This document shows, piece by piece, positions 1-11,378 of a stretch of 64,000 nt of DNA. The stretch lies in the NCBI GenBank assembly GCA_036346375.1, contig CM070500.1, forward strand, positions 84,734,437 to 84,798,436, read 5' to 3'. The position numbers and the translations under genes were made by a program. The notes under the pieces were generated by a model. The model had not been told where the DNA came from. It worked only from the letters and a program-made list of their open reading frames with translations, and searched no databases. The number at the start of each line of letters is the position of its first letter. The first letter of the stretch is position 1. This stretch comes from Guadua angustifolia. Taxonomy: Eukaryota; Streptophyta; Magnoliopsida; Poales; Poaceae.

Positions 1-1266
1 AACGGTGACTTCCGTATCAGCGCCCTCCAGCAGATCGTCGCTCAACGACAGCCCGAAATCGTACGCTTCGTATGGATCACCGGGATCTCTGCCGTCACTG
101 GAAGATGACCCCGCGCCAACCGAGGAGAGGGCGGTCGACTCTGACACCTCCTCGCCGCGCGCGGCCATCGCCAAGCGAGTCTTCCTCTTCTCCTTCCTCC
201 TGCTCTCCCTGCGCTCTTTCCGAGCGGACTCCTGCAGTTCGGCCTTTTGGCGGGCCGCCGCCCTCATCTCCTTCTCCCCCGGCAGCCACGCCCGGGAGGA
301 TGCTCCAAGTAGGCCCTGAAAGGGGTGGGAACTCTATTCGAGTCAAAGCGCAAGGGATTAAGACAAGGGACGCAGGGAAAAGTAGGGGAGCCACCCAATT
401 ACCAAATTTGGGGGGTTTTCCACCGAGAAGGGCTCGGGAGCGCCGCCTACCGCCACCGTGGCCTTCACGACCAGGACGGCTGTCACCCGAGCCTCTACCT
501 CCGACGGGGGGAGGTCCGAACGCTCCATCCTCATGGGGTCAGATGCTCCCACATACTCGAACATCGGGTGAGGCCTGTCCATGAGGGGTTGTACGCGTCT
601 CGCCATGAACGCACGGACAACAGCGTCACCCGTCAGGCCTCGCCTCTTCAGACCCGCAAGCTGCTCGAGGATCACCTCCATCTTCCTCTTCTCCTTCGCG
701 TCTGCCGGCCGGTTCCATTCAGGCATCGCCTCAGGTCGTCTCCCGGTGAAGGCCGGGGCGCTGTCCCCTGCGTTCCGAATATAGAACCATTCGGAGTGCC
801 ATCCTCGGTTCGACGTGGGTAGCTTCATGTCGATGTACTCCGACGCTCGGTTAGACCGAAGCTGGATGGCGGCGCCGCCGATCGGCGCCAACAGTGCGCC
901 CGCCGCCGACTTTCCCTTCAGCGGTCGCATATGGAAAAAGTACCTCCAGCAGGCCCAATGGGGCTCGATCCCCAGAAAGGCCTCGCACAGCGTGATGAAG
1001 ATCGCGATGTGCAGCACGCCGTGAGGATTCAGATGGTGCGCCTCCACCTGGTAAAAGTGAAGAAGCCCGCGAACAAATGAGTGGAGGGGGAGGCCGAACC
1101 CGCGCTCAAAGAAGGACGCGGATACGACGATCTCGCCGTCGCCGGGCTCCGGAGCCGCGGCTCCCATCGGCACCCTCCACCGAGATACGTCCCGCGGGGG
1201 AAGGAATCGTTTCTTCGCCAGGCCAAGCACGCGAGCATCGAGAGCGGAGCACTCCGGCCACGTCAT
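1..1266 (-). CDS. Antisense retrotransposon gene, Transposase_28 / putative gypsy-type domain, 3' end cut by window
   Basis: Two exons read on -, opposite to the host retrotransposon: 403-1266 (288 codons from the ATG at 1266) and 315 down to 1, continuing past the window edge. The intron 402-316 starts GTAATT and ends TTTCAG, and the join is exactly in phase. Exon 1 matches the plant domain listed as a putative gypsy-type transposon protein (motifs such as FERGFGLPLHSFVRGLL, CEAFLGIEPHW, GWHSEWFYI). Exon 2 is rich in Lys, Arg and Glu, looks like coiled coil, and then becomes acidic and Ser-rich. A TATAAAAA-like box lies on - near 1420-1428. The function of this family is unknown. The same domain with the same splice position recurs at 6537-8713. 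Confidence 0.72.
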
Positions 1267-1429
1267 CTCCGAAAGAGCAGGACCGACGAGCGGAAAAGGG
1301 GCTGCGGCGATGAATCCCTCTCCTAGGTTTTTTGGTTTCCCTCACGGTCGCCCTCGTCTTTCTTTCTTTCGCAGTGAAGAACAGGACAACACGGAGGGAT
1401 CCGACCAGTGGTTCCCCCCTTTTTATAAG

Positions 1430-2308
1430 GAGCGCAACGCCCATCGGCCGAACAGGCGATATCGCGAGGAGAAACGGCGTGCGTTTCGCTCCCCCGACCG
1501 TCGCGACGGTTCAACGGTACGCCGCCTCGATTCTTGATCACCCCTGCGTTAATTCTTGTCAGGACAGCAGCCAGACGAGAAGGCCTCACATCGGGCAGAG
1601 TGGCGCACGGCTCCTCGGGCCTCGTTCCCAAACTTGAAGAGCCGCCTTGCGACAGAAGAAAAACACGCCAAGGCCGCTACGGTCCCGGAAGCCACGAAAA
1701 GGCTCACCAACTTATGCTCGGGGCTCGACCAAGTGTTGTGGGCTCCGAACGCCCAGCCACCAAGTGGATGCACACACCGCCCAAACAAAAAATCGGCGAG
1801 GACGAGGATAAGGTGAGCTCCTCAAGGCCTCTAGTTGGGTCGGCGGACGACCCAATCACCTTTAATCGTGTTCGAGACCATACTTCACACTCACCGCGAG
1901 CCCGCCGACGGGTGGCGGCAAGCAACGCTCGGTTGGCGGACGACACGGGTCCGACACGAGATCGAGTAAAGAAAGGTTCTCATGGGTCGCCCCCAGAGGG
2001 TCGGACGCCCAAGCGGATAACGTCCGCTCGAAAACGGTTCTCCTTTCGGGAAGCCGCCAGGCCCACTCGGACAAACCCGCTATCGGCACCGCCACGAAAG
2101 CACGGCGTTCAAGCCAACGCATGGCAACAGCGCTAGCTCACCCCTCCAGTCCCACACTGCGCGACGGGCGTGATTCGTGGGAAACGCCGCCACCGCCCTC
2201 GCTCAACGGAAGCATGGGACGGGCGCCTCTATCTATCTCTGGCGCAACGCCGACCTTGCAGGTACATCGGGATCACGACGCAAAATGGACGCCTCCACAC
2301 ACGAGGTA
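1430..2308. other. Element-internal stretch without a recognised gene
   Basis: This lies upstream of the antisense gene and inside the gypsy element. It is about 60% GC with many short open frames on both strands. None shows a protein family I recognise, and I see no gag or pol remnant. It probably holds the antisense gene's leader and promoter plus the untranslated 3' region of the element. Confidence 0.5.
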
Positions 2309-2750
2309 AACCCCGACCCGGCTCTCGACCGCCGAGGCTCGGGGCTCCATCTGATCGGATGCGCCACGCCGCACCGCATGGCGACCAACCCGTTTGGTCG
2401 GACACCAGCAACCGCGGAGGCCACCTCCGTCCAACCGATGCACTTGCGGGTACTTAGGCGATTTTGACCAGGAGCTCGAGTCCACCAACCGGAGCTGCCT
2501 CCGCACGAAAGGTAAACCCCCGACCGGCTCTCCGATCCGCCGAGGGCTCGGGGCTCCATCCACTGATCTTCCATACACGAACAAAACCGACCAAACCTGA
2601 CCGACCGGGCACCAGAAATCGTAGAAATCGGTCGATCAGTCCTAAGGCACAGAAATCCGGCCATATCAAAGCAGCATGCTCGACCAGGATCCGTTGAATA
2701 GGGTAAACCCCCGACCGGCTCTCCGATCCGCTCAGGGGCTCGGGGGCTAT
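2309..2750 (+). repeat. Three direct polypurine-like repeats before the 3' LTR
   Basis: A block beginning GTAAACCCCCGACCGGCTCT and running into a GGCTCGGGG tract occurs at about 2309, 2512 and 2703, spaced about 200 and 190 bp. The third copy ends with GGGGCTCGGGGGCTAT directly against the LTR and is the functional-looking polypurine tract. The first two are followed by GGGCTCCATC instead. They look like duplicated ends of the 3' internal region. Confidence 0.75.
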
Positions 2751-3777
2751 TGACGAATACCCAGGGCATGGGTATCCCCAGCGGCCCAGGAGAAGCATAT
2801 GGGCCGCCACCGCGCTTGAGCCTCAAACAAGAAGCCCTGCTCGGAGGCCCACGACTTCCGACCAATCCAATACGAAGGGGGCCCGACCGATGCAATAAGT
2901 CGGACGCCCTCGGCAAGACTCACAAAGAATGGAAGGCCGACCACCAGCCCACGCGAGGGCGGTTCCCGACAAGCCAACCCGTAAAGCGGTCCGACCAAGC
3001 GCTACAGACCGGCGCCCCGAACTACGGCAACGACGACCAGGGTTGGTCCGACCAATGGGTCGGACCTATCCGCGACCCGAACAAGCTCGGATTATCTTCA
3101 CCGAAAGCGACGCCAAATCGTCGAACCGCCTCTCGCTGGTCACCTAAACAGCCGGCGATTCGTCACGATCGAAAGAGGGCGGGGCGCTCGCACCTTCCCA
3201 AGACGGTTCAAGGTCAAGTCGCCCTCGGCGTCGGCACTGACATCAAGCAGAGAGCAGTACGCTGCTTCCGGAGGAATGGACCGAGCCGTCGCTCTGCGCC
3301 TCCACCAACCCAACACAGGGCGACGGCTACTCGTCAAAGGTGAAGTCCAAAGAACCGGACACCGAGGCAAAAGACCGGACTCCAAAGGCGTGGAGCCCCA
3401 TCCATTTTTTTTTCCCTTTACACACTCCTGTAACCTCCGCAGAACCTGCCTCCCGAGGCTATATAAGGAGAGCGTGGTCTTCGAACGGAGGGAGGGTGTA
3501 GGAAGTCGAACATAGCATTCCCGAATCACGCTCGTCGCCATTCCCAGCAACCCCTGTACACAAGGCGCTCTGAGCCCGAGCTCAGCCCTTGCTTGTAGCG
3601 CGACGGATACACCAGAATCAATAACACCCGACCACCTCACAAACTGGAGTAGGGACGTTCTGCCCGAACCAGTATAAATCTTGGACCTCCTTTCTTTCGG
3701 TCTAACCATTTGAGGAGCGGGAGCGCGTAGCCCCTTTAGACCTACAAATTTACTTGCCGGTTCTCGAAACACCGACA
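2751..3777 (+). repeat. 3' LTR of the left gypsy element
   Basis: It begins TGACGAATACCC and ends AAACACCGACA, 1,027 bp, TG...CA bounded. A promoter-like CTATATAAGGAG occurs near 3458-3469, as expected for the U3/R part of an LTR read on +. Its partner 5' LTR is outside the window. Confidence 0.8.
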
Positions 3778-4384
3778 GAAATATTGCATTATGAAGTAAG
3801 AATTGGTTGTCTGAAGTGTAATTGGTTATCTAAAGTGTAATCCAGTTTTGGTTGTCTAAAGTGAGAATTGGCAAATATTGTAATGCACCAGTTTTGTAAA
3901 GGCAATGCACCAGTTTTGCAAATGCAGCGGCAGTGGCAGAAATTCCATTGTGCCTTCCAAGGCAGTGGCTGAAATTGCATATGTATTCATGAAGCAAGTT
4001 AAAATTTAAAAGAAACAACTGTTGCTAGCTATGCTTACTAGATTATCATACCATTGGCATTTAGGTTGCTAGCATCTATACTGCACATGGCTGTTTTCCT
4101 ACTCTTTACATGGTTTTGGTTCCCTGCACATCACTATAATGCATTAACAGAGCATTTCTTTTAAATCCACTACCAAAAGATCAATTTGACATCAACAGAG
4201 CTCAACATTATATTACAATAATAGTCATAACCAGAAGCATCATCTGTTTTTCAAGCAGAAACATCCACTGACATTACATAGGGGTAGCCACAACCGAAAG
4301 ATCATAAGTTTTGGAAAAACATCAACTAAAAGTGGCACCAACTAACATTACATAACGTGAACCACACAGTCAGAGCCAACGCAT

Positions 4385-5292
4385 TGACATTAAACTGCTT
4401 GAATTTCCCTTCTTTGGAGTCATTTTTTCTGTTTTTTCCTTGAAATTTTCCTTGGTGGAGAAGATGGTGTGCCTTCCACTCCCCTGCTGGTATCCTGACT
4501 TGCAGCCTCCACTCCCCTGCTTGTATGACTTGCCCCATCCAGTCCTAGAAGCATACTTAGGCGGCTGAATGTATGGGATTGAAAAAATATATTAGTTGCT
4601 CATTACAAGGATTTGAGGAAAAGAATATGTCATGCAATTTTAATCCATACCTTCTAGTTACAAGTACAACTCCTAGCATGGTATTTGTTGGTTCTACAGT
4701 TATTTCTCTGTTAGCTCTAGTGATGTTTTTCCTAACCTTCCTATTTCTTTTCTTGGTCCCATTCAATGGGTATTTGGAGCTAGCTTGTCTATGCCCAACC
4801 TCTCCACACCTTTTGCACTTGATAGGACCTCTAACCATGATCCTTCTCTTTGTATTGTCTTTGTTACTAGAACTGCTGCCACCCTCAAGGCATCCTTTCA
4901 TTCTCAACTTTCTCTGCCTACCCACAGTTCTCCTACCCAGAGGTGCCCCCACATGTTCTATCTCCACTTCTGGCCAATGGGACTTGTCAGGTATAGGCTC
5001 AATTCTATCAGCATATGCATGCTGAAACATCTGAACAGAGTAGTATTCATGTACATAATCCCCAATGTGGGCCATCCTTTGAGATGTTATCACTACTAGT
5101 GCATGTTCACAAAGTTTACCAGTGTGCTGCCATTCAAGACATGTGCATTTCTGTGTTGATATCTTTACTACCTACTTGGCATTGGTAGTGCTAGTGTCAA
5201 GGACCTCTGCAGCCACTCTATCAGTCTTAACAACTTTCAAATGTCCCAACCCTCTAGTTCTAGCCTTCAATTGCATTATCACAGCTGGAAGT
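4385..5292 (-). pseudogene. MULE transposase, C-terminal half (SWIM finger and zinc knuckle)
   Basis: This continues the transposase after insertion A. The reading frame crossing the GAAGT site is open and joins 31995 upward to 5292 downward. A SWIM-type zinc finger (CTCLEWQHTGKLCEHAL) is read around 5090-5150. An in-frame TAG at 5172-5174 lies between the main domain and the SWIM finger. Further on comes a zinc knuckle CKRCGEVGHRQASS, in which the last Cys position of CX2CX4HX4C is Ser. A probable intron (donor GTATGG near 4650, acceptor ATTCAG near 4567) leads to a basic, Gly/Ser-rich last exon ending near 4385. The gene is inactive because of the stop and the insertions. Confidence 0.75.
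5288..5292. repeat. Target site duplication GAAGT (left) of element A
   Basis: The five bases GAAGT sit directly left of the LTR at 5293 and again directly right of the LTR end at 31994 (31995-31999). This pairs the two LTRs as one insertion. Confidence 0.92.
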
Positions 5293-5763
5293 TGTCGAGG
5301 TTTGTTACCGACAATAATTAAAAGGGGGCTAAACGTTGGATCGGAAACTCGATGGTAGCACAAGACACGGGAAATTATACAGGTTCGGGCTCTCGCGGTG
5401 GAGATAATACCCTAGTCCTGTGCTCTGGAATTATGAGTAGCTAACTTATTTGCTGATGATGCCTTCCTGATGGTTCCCCGCCCCTCCCTTTATATAGCAG
5501 AGAAGGGCGGTTACAATAAGGAATCCTACTCGGATACGAGATGGAGACCGCACTTTCATATCTGTCCTGAATCTATATTAGTTTGGATTACAATCATCCC
5601 TTGCCTAATACGACTTGGTTTCCCTAGCTAGGATTTGTCCTGATTCTTCACGCCTCGCTCAGCCCAGTCTACCTCCGGCCTTTCGTAGTCGGCCTGGCCT
5701 AGTTTTGCCTGGTTGGGCCTCGCAGGTCTGCCATGCGGGCCCCCGGGGTATATATTCCCCACA
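5293..5763 (-). repeat. 3' LTR of element A
   Basis: 471 bp, on + reading TGTCGAGGTTTG...CCCCACA. On - it starts TGTGGGGAATATATACCCC and ends AACCTCGACA. A TATATAA-like box lies near 5491-5497. It pairs with 31525-31994. Confidence 0.93.
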
Positions 5764-5778
5764 GTAGCCCCCGAGTGC
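5764..5778 (-). other. Polypurine tract of element A
   Basis: On - the sequence GCACTCGGGGGCTAC directly abuts the 3' LTR. It is the same tract type as in element B (28061-28075). Confidence 0.75.
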
Positions 5779-6536
5779 TTCTTGTCCGAGTGCCTTTCTG
5801 CGATCAAGTCTTCCCGAGTGCTTCTAGCCGAATGCTTGTCGCTTGGCAAAGAGGTCATGAAGAACTCGATGAAATTCTTTGTATGGTTATTCCGAGCTAT
5901 TTCTGACTCAATTTATCGAGCCGACTCGTTGCTTAGTATGTTTCTTGTGCACATCTGTACTCAACCGAGTGGTATTGGCGCATCCGAGCGCATAACCCCT
6001 GGCCTTTTTACAGAGCGCATTTTATCTTGCCCATCTGGTATCCGTCGCCGACCTATTTAAGGTCACACGAGCCTCACACCTTGTAGGTGTCTATTTTTAA
6101 AGTCATCTTTATGGTATCTAGCTTCGTTCTCTGAACGTTACCAGCTTGTGACCTAGCATGAGGTATACCATAAGAGGATGTTTTTCCTTGGGAGGTACCC
6201 ATGATCCCGTGTGTCACGGGTTTCTGGCTTTTGGCCCATCTTGGAGCGTACCATTTCCCAATTCATTTTGTTGGGCCACCAGCAATTGTGCACGACGTGC
6301 GTGCTCGCCGGCCCACCCTGAAGTGCTCCCTAGGGCGACTTCAGGGTATGGGAAGGGTGATGCGGTTTCCCGCTCGAGGCGAAAGTTGGCACCGCTCCCC
6401 CAACAATATAGAGTAAAACGAAGTGTCTTTGTACTGTTCCTTTTCGCCCCTTCGTCCTCCAATCTTTTCCCTCGCGACCTCCGCCGCTAGGGTTAACTCC
6501 TAATCTCACGCGATCGCAAGGCTTCTTCGTTCGAGG

Positions 6537-8713
6537 ATGTCGTCTCCTTCTCCCACAACCGTTCACCCGTCCGCCTCGACCAAGGATTGGGCTACCTCGG
6601 TAACGATGGAGGGGCGGTTGGAGGATTTGGTCGGTATTGGTGTTTTTCCGCCATTGGTGATGCTCGCCGCCCGCCCTGCCGCAGGTGAATTCTGTCCTAC
6701 CCCCCGCGCCGAGGAAGTAGTCGTCTTCGAATCCTTCTTTATGCGTGGGTTGGGTCTTCCGGCGTCCCCTTTTTTCCGCGGCATTCTTGAGTTTTACGGA
6801 ATCGAACTAACTCACCTCAATCCCAATTCCATTCTCCAAATCGCTGCCTTTGTCAATCTTTGCGAGGCCTTCCTTGGCATCCGTCCCCACTTCAATCTCT
6901 TTCGCCACCTTTTCCTTCTTAAGCCCTTTCCTAATAAGAACTCCCCCAAAGTGGTTGGAGGTGCCGGATTTCAGCTGAGGGATGGTATGAAAAAACCTTA
7001 CTTCACTATTCCTTTGAAGACCTCGAATAAGGGCTGGCACCAAGAGTGGTTCTATTGCACCAATCCCGAAGCTCCATTGCCTGTTTTCACTGGGAGGCCA
7101 CCCAAGCCCTCTCCTGACTGGACATCGCTCCCCAAAGATGATGGGATGGACCAAGTAATTGATCTCATAGGGCTGATTACTGAGTTGAAGGAGAATGGGC
7201 TCACCGGTATGGCCATCGTTGCCAATTTTTGTACCCGCCGGATTCAGCCTCTCAAGGACCAAGTTCATCCCGGGTATGAGTATGAGGGCCGTAATGATCC
7301 CACGCGGGAGGTTTCTGAGGAGATTACTTCGGCGACATTTTTTAGCCGTGCCTCTGATTTCTTTGCCCCAAACAAGAAGATCTCTGTTCCCAGAAGCCCA
7401 AGACCTTTCACGAAGCTGAACCCAGCGCCTCCGGTAAGGGATCTTCATTGCCTTCTGATACTGATTCTTCTAACTTTTATCTGAATCTTGATGTGGATGT
7501 GCTTTCATATTTGCAGGGACGTGAGGCCTTCTTTTCCGATGCGCCATTACCTGAGTTCCCTGTGCATAAGAGTGATAAGCGAAACTTCCCCGCCAGCGCT
7601 CCTTCTGCCGCCCCAAGCGCGAAGCGAAGCAAGACGAGCGCGCCCGGTGATGATCCAGCCAGGAAGGGAAAAGCTCCGATTGTTCGCAAGGCCAAGCGGA
7701 AGCAGTCGGATAAAGGTGTACCCCCGACTGGAGGTCCGAAGATTCGGGACCCCGCGGCCGTACGACCTCCTCCCCCGACTTCTTCTTCTTCTTCTTCTTC
7801 TTCGAGCCAGTCAGTGGAACCCGAGGTGTTTAGACCCTCGGCCCCACCTTCAGTGAAAAGTGTGCCTTCGCCCGCGCGCCCGACTGGAGCTCCCTTGTCT
7901 GCCGTGCAAGGTGCGCCTGCGGGGACTCCTACTGGTAGTCCTTCCACTCGGAGGGGTTTAAAGTGCAAGATAACAAGATCCAACATGTTGGATTTCCTTG
8001 CTAGTCTTTCCTCGCTCCCCTGGATCATGTCCTGATCGTTTCTTCTCGTAGGGATCCTGTTGATGAAGTTCTTCATGAGATGTCGCCCCTGGAGCCTCCA
8101 AATGTTAGGCGAGGTAGTGCCGGCGTGGAGGCTGAGGCGCCGATTGATGCTGTGCCTCCTGTTCTCAGCGCTATTCCGGAATCGATCGGATTTGCAGTTC
8201 CCCCAACCCTCGAGGCCTCGGGCAACGAGTGCCGCCTGGAGCCGAGTGACTCCTTACCGCCTTTCCTTCTTGAGCCGACTGCCCGCGCCGCGTCCCCCGT
8301 TGATGCTACTGCTCCTTTGCCGCCAGAAGATCCTTCCACCTCCCCTCGCCAGTCACCACCGTGCGTCGAAATTCCTCCGCCTTCCCGCCCGAAATCTCCG
8401 GTGCGGGCTGCGTTTACTGATGATGAAGGTGACATAGTCCTTTTGGATGGCGAGATCGAGGGTCAGGATTGGAAGTCGTTCTTCGATGCTGCTCGCGAGT
8501 GTTGGCGCCTTGGCAAGGTGAGTTGTTCATACCAGACTTTCTTTGAAAGTCCTCTTTTTCCTTGAAGCCTAACATTGCTTTTACCGTCTCCAGCGCCTGT
8601 CATCTTTCGCCAAAGACCGGAACTTCCTTCTTCAAAAATTATTTCCGAGGATGAAGATGAGGAAGGATTATGCTGAGGAAGTCGGCGGTCGATTCAAGAC
8701 CGAGTTTGAGTAG
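6537..8713 (+). CDS. Antisense spliced gene of element A, Transposase_28 / putative gypsy-type domain
   Basis: It lies on +, opposite to element A. Exons that join in phase are 6537-7433, 7517-7962, 8052-8517 and 8594-8713, giving 642 codons plus TAG. Introns begin GTAAGG, GTGCAA and GTGAGT and end TTGCAG, TCGTAG and CTCCAG. Residues 1-299 are the same domain as the gene at 1-1266 (motifs FFMRGLGLPASPFFRGIL, CEAFLGIRPHF, GWHQEWFYC), and exon 1 ends at the matching point. Exons 2-3 are Pro/Ser-rich with a basic stretch and a Ser run coded by TCT repeats near 7780-7805. Exon 4 begins a coiled coil. The donor of exon 2 is the least certain. The biological role is unknown. Confidence 0.65.
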
Positions 8714-9463
8714 AGCTCACACGCACCCGCGTGGAAAATCGAGAGGAACTGGAAGGGCTTCGAAGTCGCATCTAGTCCCTCGAGGCAGAGAAATTGAACT
8801 TGACCAGTCTTTCCAACGGTAATCCTTTTGTCCGAGTGCCTTGGGCTCCGATTTTATCCTCCGTCTTCTGATGGCCCGGTCTTCATCTTTTGTCAAATTT
8901 CCGGGAGAAACTCGAAGCCTCTCTTTCCCGGAATGAAGAACTGAAAAAGGCTGAAGAGGACGCCAAGGAATAAGTAGCCAAGCTAACAAGAGAATTGGAA
9001 GGTGCACTTTCGGTTATCCTTCTTTTTTGTAGTTTCGTAATTACCCGACTGGTATCCTGCAGTGCATCGGGTCAACTCGCAAGCTCAGTACCGGGCTCTT
9101 GATGATAAGATCAAAAGTACTGAAGTGAGGGTCGACCGTCTTCAATTGGGCTCTGAAAGGATGCTGCGAATCCTGGGTCCTGATGAAGCCGGCACCAGTG
9201 GTGTCCCCTATGATGCTGATATCACAATTCAGAAGCTGGAAGAAGCCCCCAAGAAGCTGACTGCACACTTGGAGGACATTGCAATTACGAGCGCCTGCCA
9301 GGCGTTGGCGATCACCAAGTCCTTGTATCCGCGGGTGGAGCTCGAGGCTGTCAAGGAGGGATTTGCCCGCACTGTTGATGACGATCAAGCGCTCGCCCTT
9401 ATGGATGAAGTCAAGGATACTACTTCTGTTTTGGTTAAAAACCTGGACCTTGGTCCCGTGTAG
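8714..9463 (+). pseudogene. Coiled-coil tail exons of the antisense gene, beyond a stop
   Basis: After the TAG at 8711-8713 the sequence still encodes Glu/Arg/Leu-rich coiled-coil pieces in shifted frames. A last exon-like stretch from about 9061 (after CCTGCAG) to the stop at 9461-9463 reads smoothly with acidic helical content. This suggests the original protein was longer and was shortened by mutation, or that extra introns restore the frame. No catalytic motif is seen. Confidence 0.45.
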
Positions 9464-10011
9464 TCTTCTGTTTGTACTGAACTTATCCTGTGTTATTTGC
9501 TGCTCCTTCGGGATGATTGCTCTAATGTTGAAAAAAGTTTCCCTTGGGCCTGAATTTGTTTTGTGAAGATGCCCAGCCGCTGCCTTAATGTAGTTCGCTA
9601 ATTTTCGACCCGTTTAGGGTGCATATCTGGCGTCTTGGCCCGTTTCTGCAGTCTTTGATTATCATGGCATCTGACACTCCTCGAAAAATGTGCGGCGTTA
9701 CGTTCGGCGCACCCGGAAGGTGAATCGTTCCCGCCTCCATGCCAAGCGTCGCCTTGAGTCGGAGTGAGTCTCTCTCCGGAGACAAACGTCGCCTCTTATA
9801 AGAGTGTATTTAGCCTCGATCTTGGCGATTTGCAGCGCACTACCATTCTCCACCGGCTCGTTCTTCTTTATTTCTTCAGGAACTTCTTCTTGTTTCTTGG
9901 AAACACTCGACTGTTAGCTTTCTTCTTTGCTTGATTTCTTTGTTTTTCGTGCTTGTGGGATTGTGATCGCCGGTTGATCGTTCGTCTTTTTTGCAGGTTG
10001 CCTTCTTCTTC
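9464..10011. other. Spacer between two antisense ORFs of element A
   Basis: I see no protein domain here. A TATA-like CTTATAAGAG at about 9794-9803 on + could serve the small ORF at 10012. Confidence 0.4.
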
Positions 10012-10317
10012 ATGGATTCTTCCTCTTCATCTGAGGATTTTTCTTCATTGTCTCTCCCTCCGGAGTCCCCGGGTTCGCCGGTGGCGCCGTGGATCGAGAA
10101 CCTATTCCACAGCCTTGGGGACGACGCCCCCGTGGAGCCTGAGGACGAACACGCCGAGCTTTGGGCCGAGTTTGACCTCGCCATGGTGGAGGCCGCAGAG
10201 CAGGAGGCCGTCGCCCGGGACACCGCTGCCGTCGATGCCCTGATCGAGGTCGTTCCTAGGCTCATCAGAGCTAGGGATGCCCTCATTGCAGCCGTCGGCC
10301 GCGCGCGCCGGGAGTAG
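10012..10317 (+). CDS. Small acidic antisense ORF of element A, function unknown
   Basis: 101 codons from the ATG at 10012; an ATG at 9991 would add seven residues. The protein starts with a Ser-rich segment (MDSSSSSEDFSS), then a Pro-rich part, an acidic middle (PEDEHAELWAEFDLAM) and a Val/Ala/Arg helix to the end. The third-position GC bias and the absence of stops fit a real frame. I do not recognise the family. It lies on the antisense strand between the integrase end and the larger antisense gene. The upstream TATA-like box at about 9794 is about 215 bp away. Confidence 0.45.
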   Translation: MDSSSSSEDFSSLSLPPESPGSPVAPWIENLFHSLGDDAPVEPEDEHAELWAEFDLAMVEAAEQEAVARDTAAVDALIEVVPRLIRARDALIAAVGRARRE

Positions 10318-10940
10318 TTCTCTTTTTATCTCCGTAAGGAAAATAGCACTTTTGCTGTCTGCAAGGAACGTTTAGATAGTGCTTTTGTTGTATATATCTT
10401 CTGTGATCTCTGGACAACGCTGGACTTTTGTAAGACTGTTTTAGCTGCGACTTGCCATTTCCTTTTCCTTGCTTAGATCTTTTCGGCTTTTCCCGAGTGG
10501 TTTTCATCCTCCTTTATGTTTAAGCACCCCGTGCGATTAGTATAGTCCCCGAGCAACGCGAGTTGGCGCTTTGGCCTTTTCCCTCGATCGTGCCTTTCAT
10601 CGGGTAACTAGACTTTTTGTCCGGGGTTTCACAATCGAGGGTATAGAGCACTCGGATTTAGTCGTGACCGTAGGGAAAAGGATAGGAGCTGTTTTGCAAG
10701 TAGGGTTGCACATGTGCAACACTATTAGGTGTAGCCCCCGACTTACTGCTTAATTGAGAAGCAATTGAGTAGCAAGTCAATTGAATAAAGATTCTGACAT
10801 ATGACATCTCTTTAAACAAGTAATTCTCCTGGCCAAGTTGTGCATGCGCAACACTATTAGGTGTAGCCCCCGACTTACTGCTTAATTGAGTAACAATTGA
10901 GTAGCAAGTCTAGGAAAAGATTCAACGCCCACAGAACATT
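10318..10940 (-). repeat. 3' internal spacer of element A with repeated polypurine-like tracts
   Basis: No gene is visible. A block containing GTGTAGCCCCCGACTTACTG (polypurine-like on -) occurs twice in direct order, at about 10710-10780 and 10841-10910, and a weaker tract (TAGTCCCCGAGCAACGCG) lies near 10543. The same sequence in opposite orientation is found in element B near 27205-27230. Confidence 0.65.
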
Positions 10941-11373
10941 TTAAGAGTAAAAATGACGTAGCTGCTCTATGTTCCATGAGTTACTGATGATGGCGCCGTC
11001 TTCTCGCTTAAGCCTATAAGCTCCCAGACGCGTCACTTCGTCGATGATGTAGGGTCCTTCCCAATTTGGAGATAACTTGTGCTCGTGCTTCTGGCTCTTT
11101 ATTAGGACCAAATCGCCCCTGGAGAACGCTCGGTTTCGGACGTTTCGGTCATGATAGCGGTGCAGGGCCTGGAGGTATTTGGCCGACTGGACCGCGGCGA
11201 CTTCTCTTGCCTCCTCCAATCGATCGATGTCTTCCATTCTTCTCTCCTCCGACTCGGCCTCCTTGAAATTCCGGACCCGAGGGGATCAGTAGGTCAACTC
11301 GGTAGGTAGAACCGCCTCTAGGTAGAACCGCCTCTGAGCCGTAGACCAGGAAAAAAGGTGACTGCCCGGTTGC
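10941..11373 (-). pseudogene. Element A integrase C-terminal part
   Basis: The open frame 11237-10941 on - reads the C-terminal end of a gypsy integrase (motifs YHDRNVRNRAFSRGDLVL, LSPNWEGPYII, GAYRL) and ends in a stop at 10941. The preceding bases to 11373 continue the integrase but are separated from 22744 by copia element C. No chromodomain is seen. Confidence 0.78.
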
Positions 11374-11378
11374 CCTGC
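11374..11378. repeat. Target site duplication CCTGC (left) of element C
   Basis: CCTGC stands directly left of the LTR start at 11379 and recurs at 22739-22743 directly right of the other LTR. Confidence 0.93.

Larger units (their letters stand above)
1..3777 (+). mobile_element. Ty3/gypsy-type LTR retrotransposon, 3' part (left end outside window)
   Basis: The right end of an LTR element whose 5' part lies left of the window. The + orientation is set by a purine-rich tract ending at 2750 and directly abutting an LTR that begins TG at 2751 and ends CA at 3777, with a TATA-like box inside the LTR on +. The internal region has no gag or pol in view. It holds an antisense spliced gene (1-1266) and three copies of a polypurine-like repeat. 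The element ends inside a MULE. The 5-bp target duplication cannot be checked because the left junction is not visible. Confidence 0.8.
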
